Source of the DNA: Methylobacter sp.
GTDB taxonomy: Bacteria > Pseudomonadota > Gammaproteobacteria > Methylococcales > Methylomonadaceae
Length of the DNA: 62,194 nucleotides
Assembly: GCA_023229605.1 (NCBI GenBank)
Contig: JALNYY010000009.1
Location: forward strand, 1-62,194
Direction: 5' to 3'
Positions 16,231-23,570 of this stretch are shown here, piece by piece; position 1 is the stretch's first letter, and the number at the start of each line of letters is the position of its first letter. A program made the position numbers and the translations under genes. The notes below the pieces were generated by a model. The model saw only the letters and a program-made list of their open reading frames with translations, ran no database searches and was not told the DNA's origin.

Positions 16231-19010
16231 TTTTCGGTAAAATTATTCCGCGCCTGATGCTGGGTTTCCTGCTGCTCTCGCCATTGCCGCTGGCAGGGCT
16301 GGCTTGGCTTTACGTCGAGGCCTTTGAGAGCACCCTGCAACAGTCCGCGCTGGATAATTTGTCGTCCCTAGCCGACACAAAGTCGGATCGGATTAACACC
16401 TATATTAACGAGCGTCTGGCCGACAGCCGGTTGCTGGCGCAATCGCTAGCCGTTCTCGAAACCCTGCAGGCTCACTCGGTTCTTCAGGCTAACGAAGGCA
16501 TAGCCTCGCCGCGCTACGAAGCCGGGGAACACGTTTATCGCGGTTATGTCAGCGCCCTGTTCGAGAGCATGCATTACTACGACTTGTTGCTGATCGATAC
16601 GGCCGGCAATGTGGTGTTTTCTATCCTGCATGAGTCCGATTTCGGCAGTAATCTCAATACCGGGCCTTATCGCGATACAACCTTGGCCAAAGCGCACCGC
16701 GAAGCCATCGCTTTGCTGGACATACAAATTACGCAGGCCAGGCCCTATGCGCCATCCGCCGGAAAGCCGGCCATTTTTATCGTCTCTCCCATATTTAAGG
16801 CCGGCAAGGTGATCGGCACTCTTGCTTTACAAATGGATCTGGACAAACTTACCGCAGTCGCCGGCGACAGTATCGGCTTGGGCAAGACAGGCGAAACGGT
16901 ATTAGCGCAACTCGACGGTAATGAGGTGCTTTATGTCAGCGCTTTGCGGCATATTCAAGAGGCGGCCTTCCGCTATCGTATTCCGCTGGACAAGGTAGCC
17001 GTGCCCATGCGATCCGCTCTTACCGGCGGACATGATAAAGGTATTACCCGTGACTATGCGGGTGTCGAGATGATCGGCGCTTGGCGCTACCTGCCCGTGT
17101 TGCGCTGGGGCATGGTGGTGAAGATGGATGCCGCTGAGGCGTTCGCGCCGCTTTACCGGTTACAGAAATTCAGTCTGGTCGCACTGGGTTTTCTGTTCCT
17201 GGTTGCGGGCATGGTGGCGTTACTGATTGGCCGAACTCTGGTAGCGCCGATCCGGCAGTTGATAATAGCCACGGAACGGATTGCAGGAGGGGACTTAAAT
17301 CACCGCGCCCCGCTGGTCGGGTGTGATGAGTTTCAGCAATTGGCTGTTTCCTTTAATACCATGGCGGAACATTTGCAATTTCAGCATACGCATCTTGAGC
17401 GGCAGGTCGAGCAACGTACAGCCGATATACGGTTCGCTATGGAACAGTTGAATGAGGCGCAGCATATTGCCCAGGTAGGAAGCTGGGAGCTGGATTCAAG
17501 CAACGGCATATTGGTCTGGTCAGATGAGATTTACCAGCTGATTGAAATCGACAAGAATCAGTTCGGCGCGACCTATCAGGCATTTCTCAATGCCATACAT
17601 CCGGAAGACCGCGATGCCGTTAATGAGGCTTACAGCCGGTCTTTGCAAACGCACGAGCCGTATCAGATTACCCACCGTTTATTGATGCCGGACGGGCGGG
17701 TTAAGTATGTGACCGAGCGCTGCGCATCCTACTTCGGCGCTGACGGCAAGCCGATTAGGTCGGTGGGTACGGTGCAGGATGTGACTGAACTTAAATGCGC
17801 CGAGCTGGCGCTTAAATGCCTTAATGATGAGCTTGAGCAGCGCGTACAGCAGCGTACCGAGTTGCTGCTCAAGGCGAAGGAAGAAGCCGACCGGGCCAAT
17901 AGCGCCAAATCTGAGTTTTTATCGCGGATGAGTCACGAACTGCGCACGCCGATGAACGCCATTATGGGGTTTGCGCAATTGCTGGAAACCGACCGGGAAA
18001 CACCGCTCACTCCCGATCAGGCTGACAATATCAATGAGATTCTCCATGCCGGGCAGCATCTGTTGGAATTGATCAACGAGGTGCTGGATTTGGCGCGCAT
18101 CGAGACCGGGCGGGTTGAGCTGTCGCTGGAGCCGGTAGAAGTGCCGTCGCTGATCGGGGAATGCACGGCATTGTTGCAGCCGTTGACTGTTGGGCGTCAG
18201 ATTGAATTGAAGCTGGATGTGGACGGCATTGGCACGGTGCAGGCCGACCGGCTGCGGTTGCGGCAGATATTGCTTAATCTGTTGTCCAATGCCGTCAAAT
18301 ATAACCGCGATAAAGGCAGCGTTCTGATTAGCTGTCAATCCGCAGCAGAGGATAGGGTCAGGATTGCAGTGCGCGACAGCGGACGGGGCATTCCGGCCGA
18401 TGCCTTATTACGCCTGTTTAAACCTTTCGAGCGTATAGAATCGGCCTATGACGGCATTGAGGGCAGCGGCATCGGGCTGGCGCTTTCCAAACGTCTGGTC
18501 GAGGCGATGGGCGGCAGTATCGGAGTGGAAAGCGTTGCCGGTGCAGGCAGCACTTTCTGGATTGAGCTGCCTGCAGCGGAGGCTGAAGTTTATCCGCCGG
18601 CAGGTTCCGCTACCGTTGGAGGCATGCAGAACAGCTATGTCAAAGCGCATACAGTGCTTTATATCGAAGATAATCCCGCGAATTTGCGTCTGGTGCGGAA
18701 AGTTATTTCCACGCATACCAGTTTGTTGCTGCTCGACGCCCATACCGCCGAGCAGGGGCTGGGCGTCGCTGCAGCGCATCATCCCGATCTTATTTTACTC
18801 GACATCAATCTGCCGGGCATGAACGGATTTGAAGCTTTGCGCCGCTTACAGGAGGACCCCGTTACTTGCGATATTCCGGTGATCGCCATTTCCGCCAACG
18901 CGATGGAAAGGGACATAAAAAAAGGTTTGGCCGCCGGCTTTACCGATTATTTGACCAAGCCGCTGGATATTCCGAAGTTTTTGGCGCTGCTGGACACGAT
19001 ACTTAAATAA
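16227..19010 (+). CDS. Membrane hybrid histidine kinase: dCache-HAMP-PAS-HisKA-HATPase-REC
   Basis: 927 residues from the ATG at 16227, which overlaps the stop of the binding-protein gene (ATGA) and begins directly with the first membrane helix (LMLGFLLLSPLPLAGLAWLY). An upstream in-frame start at 16170 would lie inside that gene and is less likely. A periplasmic double-Cache region spans about 35-300. A second helix (LVALGFLFLVAGMVALLIG) and a HAMP (AGGDLNHRAP) follow, then a PAS (QVGSWELDSS to GTVQDVTELK), HisKA with His570 in RMSHELRTPMNA, HATPase (NLLSNAVKYN, GSGIGLAL) and a receiver with Asp859 in LLDINLPGMNGF. The periplasmic region is a natural docking place for the adjacent binding protein. 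The kinase core closely resembles that of the preceding kinase, suggesting an old duplication. Confidence 0.93.
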   Translation: MIFGKIIPRLMLGFLLLSPLPLAGLAWLYVEAFESTLQQSALDNLSSLADTKSDRINTYINERLADSRLLAQSLAVLETLQAHSVLQANEGIASPRYEAGEHVYRGYVSALFESMHYYDLLLIDTAGNVVFSILHESDFGSNLNTGPYRDTTLAKAHREAIALLDIQITQARPYAPSAGKPAIFIVSPIFKAGKVIGTLALQMDLDKLTAVAGDSIGLGKTGETVLAQLDGNEVLYVSALRHIQEAAFRYRIPLDKVAVPMRSALTGGHDKGITRDYAGVEMIGAWRYLPVLRWGMVVKMDAAEAFAPLYRLQKFSLVALGFLFLVAGMVALLIGRTLVAPIRQLIIATERIAGGDLNHRAPLVGCDEFQQLAVSFNTMAEHLQFQHTHLERQVEQRTADIRFAMEQLNEAQHIAQVGSWELDSSNGILVWSDEIYQLIEIDKNQFGATYQAFLNAIHPEDRDAVNEAYSRSLQTHEPYQITHRLLMPDGRVKYVTERCASYFGADGKPIRSVGTVQDVTELKCAELALKCLNDELEQRVQQRTELLLKAKEEADRANSAKSEFLSRMSHELRTPMNAIMGFAQLLETDRETPLTPDQADNINEILHAGQHLLELINEVLDLARIETGRVELSLEPVEVPSLIGECTALLQPLTVGRQIELKLDVDGIGTVQADRLRLRQILLNLLSNAVKYNRDKGSVLISCQSAAEDRVRIAVRDSGRGIPADALLRLFKPFERIESAYDGIEGSGIGLALSKRLVEAMGGSIGVESVAGAGSTFWIELPAAEAEVYPPAGSATVGGMQNSYVKAHTVLYIEDNPANLRLVRKVISTHTSLLLLDAHTAEQGLGVAAAHHPDLILLDINLPGMNGFEALRRLQEDPVTCDIPVIAISANAMERDIKKGLAAGFTDYLTKPLDIPKFLALLDTILK

Positions 19011-19022
19011 AAGGAGAATAAC

Positions 19023-19058
19023 ATGCTACCTGCCGGAGACCGGTTGAATGAAAGATGA
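19023..19058 (+). other. Eleven-codon mini-ORF with a strong ribosome binding site
   Basis: Directly after the kinase stop, AAGGAGAATAAC precedes an ATG that opens only MLPAGDRLNER before TGA. The SD is better than that of most genes here. It is either the start of a lost gene, which would fit the decay seen at 10731-11114, or a short leader peptide for the next gene at 19197. No further conserved coding follows. Confidence 0.3.
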
Positions 19059-19196
19059 GCCGGTCGGTGTTGGGACTCCATCACACAAGCCATGCTGAAA
19101 GTAATCCGTCGCTCTAGGTCGTCCTTGTTTCTTTCGATAACGCAGTCGATGTTTTTTGTTCAACTCAATCATCATGTCCGATTAGCGTAAATTTAT

Positions 19197-22100
19197 ATGC
19201 AAGTCTCTATAAACATATCTGCCGCCGAGGAGGCGGCCGCGATTCGCGCTGAGCAGGTACGAACGCTTTACGCGAACACGCCAACGGCGGTAGTCGGGAA
19301 TGTGCTGATAGCATTTATTCTTGCGGTTATGCAGTGGGGCGCAATAGCCGCGCCTGCGGTGATCGTTTGGCTGGCGGTTCTGATGGTTACGCTGGGCGTG
19401 CGCATGCTGCTGTTTGCCGCGCATCGCCGCGCCGCGCCGGGTGATGATAGCGTCTGGTTACGGCGTTTCCGCATCAGTATCACAGCTATTGGTATGGTGT
19501 GGGGACTGGCAAGTCTATTGATGTTTCCCCCGCATGATCTTCCGCATCAGGTATTTCTGACTTTTGCGCTGGGGGGCATGGCGTCTGCCGCCATTACTAC
19601 GCTGTCAATTGACAGGGTGTCCTTACTGGCATTCACATTGCCTGCGCTGGCAACCGTGATTGTGCGCTTGTTATTTGAGGGTACAGAAATCCAGGCCGCG
19701 ATGAGCGTGATGATTGCGCTATTTCTGCTGCTCACCGACATGGTCGCGCAACGCAGTTATCGCACCCTGTGCGAGAACGTGATACTGCGTATTTCCGTCG
19801 CCGGACGTGAGCGTGAACTCAGTTCCCTGGTGGAAAGTTCCCCGGACAACATCATTCGCTACGATCAGGATTGCCGCGCAGTTTATGTTAACCGTATGCT
19901 GGAGAGAACTGTGGATGTTGCGCCCGAATCGCTGATCGGCAAGACGCCTATGGAAAGCGGATTCGATGGATGCATAGGCATAGAAAATTATCAGGCGAAG
20001 CTGCAACAGGTAATCTGTACCGGTGAATCGCAAAACGTGGAGGTTATGGTGTCAAGCCCTGGCGGCGACCGGCGTATCCATCATATTCAGTTTGTTGCCG
20101 AACACGGCGGTGACGGAGGCGTTGTCGGTGCATTCGCCTTTGGGCGCGACATCACCGAGCAAAAGCAGGCGGATGAGGCGGTGCGCCGTTCGGAGACAAA
20201 ATTTCGCACACTCTACGATATGACCGGCGATGCAATAATGCTGTTGGACGAACACGGTTTTTTCGACTGTAATAAGGCGACTCTGACGATCTTTGGTTGT
20301 GCGACACCGGAAGAGTTCTATTCAAAGCATCCGGCCGATTTATCGCCGCCGGAGCAGCCTTGCAGCACGGACTCGATGACGTTGGCCGCCCGGCGGATCG
20401 CCGAGGCAATGGAGAAAGGCACAAATCACTTCGAGTGGATGCATAAGCGAGCCGACACCGGAGAGAGTTTTCCCGCCGATGTGCTGCTCAGCGCCATGGA
20501 ACTGGACGGCAAGACGGTTCTCCAGGCCGTTGTCCGCGACATCTCCGCACGTAAGCAAGCGGAAGCGGATCTGCGTATCGCCGCAATTGCGCTGGAATCT
20601 CTGGAAGCCATAGCCATCACCGATGCCAACCAGGTTATTCTAAAGGTCAACCAGGCCTTCACCCGGATTACCGGATATGCCGCCGAGGAGGCTATCGGCC
20701 AGACTCCCGGCCGCCTGCTTAAGTCCGGCCGCCAGAGCGCCCAGTTCTATCGGGCGATGTGGGAGAGTCTGAGCAGCGACAAGTGCTGGCAAGGGGAAAT
20801 CCTGAACCGTCGCAAGAATGGGGAGGTGTATCCCCAATGGCTCAGCATTATCGCCGCAGCCGTTGAGGGTGAGCAGGTCACTCACTATGTCGCCACGTTT
20901 TCGGATATTTCCCAGAAAAAACAGGCCGAGGAAACTATCCATAATCTGGCGTTTTATGATCCGCTTACGGATCTGCCCAATCGCCGCCTGATGCAGGACA
21001 GGTTACAGCAGGCTTTGGCTTCCAGTGCGCGGAATCATAACCACGGCGCAATCCTGTTTATCGATCTGGATAATTTCAAGGAGTTGAACGATACCAAGGG
21101 GCATCATATCGGTGACCTGCTGCTGATTGAGATCGCCGCCCGGATGAAAGCCTGCGTGCGCGCCGACGATACCGTTTCGCGGCTGGGCGGCGATGAATTC
21201 CTGGTCATTCTGGATGAACTCAGTGCGGCGGCCGAAGAGGCCGCGGTGCATGCCGAGACTGTCGCCGAGAAAATCCGTGCGGCCATTGGCCAGCCTTTCG
21301 ACTTGCAGGGACACGGATACCATAGTTCATCGAGTATCGGCATTAGCTTATTTCTCGATCATGAACTCACGGCAGACGAATTGCTCAAGCGCGCCGACAC
21401 GGCCATGTATCAAGCCAAACGATCCGGGCGCAATGCTATCCGCTTTTTCGATCCCGCCACCCACGCTGCCATGGAGAGCCGGATAGCGCTTGAAGCGGAG
21501 CTGCGTCGCGCCTTGCCGGAAAACCAATTCAGGCTTTACTACCAGATGCAGGCCGATAATATCGGCGCGATTTTTGGCGCCGAGGCATTGTTGCGCTGGC
21601 AGCATCCGGAACGGGGCATGGTTTCCCCTGCCCAATTCATTCCTCTGGCGGAGGAAACCGGGCTGATTGTTCCGATCGGCCTGTGGGTGCTGGAAACCGC
21701 TTGCCGTCAACTCAAGGCTTGGGAGTTCGACCCGGACTTCAGTCATTTACAGCTTGCCGTCAACGTCAGCGCCTGCCAGTTCCACCAGCCCGATTTCGTC
21801 GAGCAGGTGTTTGCCCTGTTGACAACGACGGCCGTCAGTCCCGATAAGCTCAAATTGGAACTGACTGAAAGTCTGGTATTGGGCGATATTAACGAGACTA
21901 TTTTTAAAATGCAGGCTCTCAAGGCGATCGGCGTAAGTTTCTCTATAGACGATTTCGGCACCGGCTATTCATCATTGGCTTATTTAACGCAGCTTCCGCT
22001 TGATCAGCTGAAAATAGATCAGAGCTTCGTGCGTAATGTGGTCATTAAACCCGGCGATGCGGTGATTGTGCAGACTATCATCGGGATGGCCACCAATCTG

Positions 22101-22271
22101 GGAATTGATGTCATTGCCGAAGGTGTGGAAACCGAAGAACAGCGGGACTTTCTCGAAGGTAACGGTTGCTTCACTTACCAGGGTTTTTTGTTCGGTAAGC
22201 CGGTGCCGGTAGAGGATTTTGAAAGCGCGTTAATCAAAAGCGGCAATCGCTCCATGAAAGCCGCTGTATAA
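19197..22271 (+). CDS. Membrane PAS-GGDEF-EAL cyclic-di-GMP turnover protein
   Basis: 1024 residues. The first 200 hold about six hydrophobic helices (VVGNVLIAFILAVM through AAMSVMIALFLLL), a MASE-like integral sensor. Three PAS domains follow: about 205-325 (LVESSPDNIIRYD), 330-450 (LYDMTGDAIMLLD) and 455-580 (AIAITDANQVILKVNQAF). The cyclase domain has an intact GGDEF at 664-668 (RLGGDEFLVI). The phosphodiesterase domain has an intact EAL at 796-798 (GAEALLRW) plus DDFGTGYSSLAYL and the late AEGVET motif, so both activities are possible. It lies 186 bases after the membrane hybrid kinase on the same strand and may be its physiological outlet. A terminator follows at 22484-22509. Confidence 0.93.
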   Translation: MQVSINISAAEEAAAIRAEQVRTLYANTPTAVVGNVLIAFILAVMQWGAIAAPAVIVWLAVLMVTLGVRMLLFAAHRRAAPGDDSVWLRRFRISITAIGMVWGLASLLMFPPHDLPHQVFLTFALGGMASAAITTLSIDRVSLLAFTLPALATVIVRLLFEGTEIQAAMSVMIALFLLLTDMVAQRSYRTLCENVILRISVAGRERELSSLVESSPDNIIRYDQDCRAVYVNRMLERTVDVAPESLIGKTPMESGFDGCIGIENYQAKLQQVICTGESQNVEVMVSSPGGDRRIHHIQFVAEHGGDGGVVGAFAFGRDITEQKQADEAVRRSETKFRTLYDMTGDAIMLLDEHGFFDCNKATLTIFGCATPEEFYSKHPADLSPPEQPCSTDSMTLAARRIAEAMEKGTNHFEWMHKRADTGESFPADVLLSAMELDGKTVLQAVVRDISARKQAEADLRIAAIALESLEAIAITDANQVILKVNQAFTRITGYAAEEAIGQTPGRLLKSGRQSAQFYRAMWESLSSDKCWQGEILNRRKNGEVYPQWLSIIAAAVEGEQVTHYVATFSDISQKKQAEETIHNLAFYDPLTDLPNRRLMQDRLQQALASSARNHNHGAILFIDLDNFKELNDTKGHHIGDLLLIEIAARMKACVRADDTVSRLGGDEFLVILDELSAAAEEAAVHAETVAEKIRAAIGQPFDLQGHGYHSSSSIGISLFLDHELTADELLKRADTAMYQAKRSGRNAIRFFDPATHAAMESRIALEAELRRALPENQFRLYYQMQADNIGAIFGAEALLRWQHPERGMVSPAQFIPLAEETGLIVPIGLWVLETACRQLKAWEFDPDFSHLQLAVNVSACQFHQPDFVEQVFALLTTTAVSPDKLKLELTESLVLGDINETIFKMQALKAIGVSFSIDDFGTGYSSLAYLTQLPLDQLKIDQSFVRNVVIKPGDAVIVQTIIGMATNLGIDVIAEGVETEEQRDFLEGNGCFTYQGFLFGKPVPVEDFESALIKSGNRSMKAAV

Positions 22272-22318
22272 TTCAACATGCTGTGTCGTATAAGCCTTCA
22301 CCATCTGGATAAGGATAT

Positions 22319-22476
22319 ATGTTTGAGTCTTTCGTGGCGCACCGCCGCTGGGCAAGCGCGAATTGGTGGGAACTTTAAACGATTGGGGCGCCCGTAATGT
22401 GGAAATGCGCCTGTTTCAGGTGCGTGGCAAGCTTCAAGCGTTTAACGGGGGGAGTTTTCTGCCGGAGACAGGTTGA
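22319..22476 (+). pseudogene. Short degraded coding remnant
   Basis: After AAGGAT an ATG opens 19 codons (MFESFVAHRRWASANWWEL) and stops. Beginning inside it, another frame without a start codon runs protein-like (KRELVGTLNDWGARNVEMRL) to a TGA at the end of this interval. This looks like the end of a gene with a frameshift; the family is not recognised. The rest of the 269 bases between the flanking genes holds only the terminator. Confidence 0.3.
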
Positions 22477-22483
22477 ATAAAGG

Positions 22484-22509
22484 AAAAGAGGGGCGACTGC
22501 CCCTCTTTT
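22484..22509. terminator. Bidirectional rho-independent terminator
   Basis: An 11-base perfect stem, AAAAGAGGGGC at 22484-22494 against GCCCCTCTTTT at 22499-22509, with the four-base loop GACT and a T run on the plus strand (A run on the left, giving T on the minus strand). It lies between the plus-strand GGDEF-EAL gene and the minus-strand glycine-zipper gene, so it can serve both directions. Confidence 0.85.
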
Positions 22510-22540
22510 TAGTTAACTAAAAACTTGAGAATGGGTTGAA

Positions 22541-22933
22541 TTACCATCTTCCCCGGTAATCTTCGTTCATTCCATTGCCCAGAAAAGACCCGGCTGCGGC
22601 GCCCAGCCCTGTTGCAATGGGGTCTCCGCTGCCCAGTTCGTAGCCAAAGACACTGCCTATGACGCCTCCCGCCAATCCTTGGTGGGAGCGTGGATCGGCT
22701 GAATACTGCGCTTGCCGCGGATAATAGTTAACTTGAGGTTGGGGATAATAATTAATTTGCGGAGCCGGGTAATAGATAATCGGCGGTTGCTGGTAATAGT
22801 CGTCATCGTCGTAATGACGGTGGTGATGTCCCCAACCGCGGCCACGGTAACCCGAATCATCATCAGCGTAAGATAGAGGCGAAAACAGGATTACAGCGGC
22901 AGTTAAGTGAATTAAAAAAAACAATTTTTTCAT
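22541..22933 (-). CDS. Exported glycine-zipper protein, His/Tyr-rich
   Basis: 130 residues with a Sec signal peptide (LFFLIHLTAAVILFSPLSYA). A low-complexity region follows, first His/Asp-rich (GHHHRHYDDDDYY), then Pro/Tyr repeats (YYPAPQINYYPQPQVNYYP). The C-terminal domain is a small-residue glycine zipper: HQGLAGGVIGSVFGYELG, then ATGLGAAAGSFLGNG. Zippers of this kind sit in the outer membrane or envelope of proteobacteria; the His/Asp cluster might bind metal. The same C-terminal domain recurs in the next minus-strand gene upstream, so the two are paralogues. The function is unknown. Confidence 0.75.
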   Translation of the reverse strand: MKKLFFLIHLTAAVILFSPLSYADDDSGYRGRGWGHHHRHYDDDDYYQQPPIIYYPAPQINYYPQPQVNYYPRQAQYSADPRSHQGLAGGVIGSVFGYELGSGDPIATGLGAAAGSFLGNGMNEDYRGRW

Positions 22934-23022
22934 GGTGTTTCTCTCAGGTTATTTGGTTTGTTGTTAAGTTAACAAAATCAAGCTTGCCGTTTAAATAGAT
23001 ACATCATTAAAACCAACGCAGG

Positions 23023-23334
23023 TTAGCGTTTCCCGGCTATTCCGTTGCCGAGATAAGAACCTGCGGCTGCGCCCAGTCCGGTGGCAACAGGGTCGCCGTT
23101 GCCCATTTCGTAGCCTAAAACACCGCCTACGACGCCTCCGGCCAGACCCTGATGCGAGCGCGGATTCTGATAGTTCGAATAGCGAGGTTGCTCCGGATAA
23201 TATCTTTCCTGTTTGGAATGATGATTGCCGCGTCCTTCGCCATGGCCTCGACCTTCACCTCCAGATGCGTAAGACGAAGATGAATAGATAACTGCAAACG
23301 CGCATAGTGAACTTAAAAAAAGCGATTTTTTCAT
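23023..23334 (-). CDS. Exported glycine-zipper protein, paralogue of the neighbouring gene
   Basis: 103 residues from the ATG at 23332-23334, which has AAGGA 8 bases upstream; the longer frame to 23376 lacks an SD and would bury the signal peptide. Signal peptide MKKSLFLSSLCAFAVIYSSS, then a Gly/His-rich linker (GEGRGHGEGRGNHHS). The zipper HQGLAGGVVGGVLGYEMG and ATGLGAAAGSYLGNG are almost identical to those of the gene at 22541. The two lie in tandem on the same strand with about 90 bases between them, separate enough for their own promoters. The duplication is clear; the role is unknown. Confidence 0.75.
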   Translation of the reverse strand: MKKSLFLSSLCAFAVIYSSSSYASGGEGRGHGEGRGNHHSKQERYYPEQPRYSNYQNPRSHQGLAGGVVGGVLGYEMGNGDPVATGLGAAAGSYLGNGIAGKR

Positions 23335-23570
23335 GGGTATCTTCCTTAAATGGTGAGTTCTATATTCAGTCGGCAAAGGCGGGTCGGCCAGTGATAAACT
23401 TTGGACTCATATTATTCCCGTTAACCTTAATGGCCGCTTAACGAATTCAATTGTTTGACGGAGGGCGCTAAAGCCGATTTTTACAACAACATAATTGCCG
23501 GAATAATTCTGCCGTGTCGCTTATAATAGCGTCCAATTCGAACCCATATTAACTCAATGGCAATTCATAA

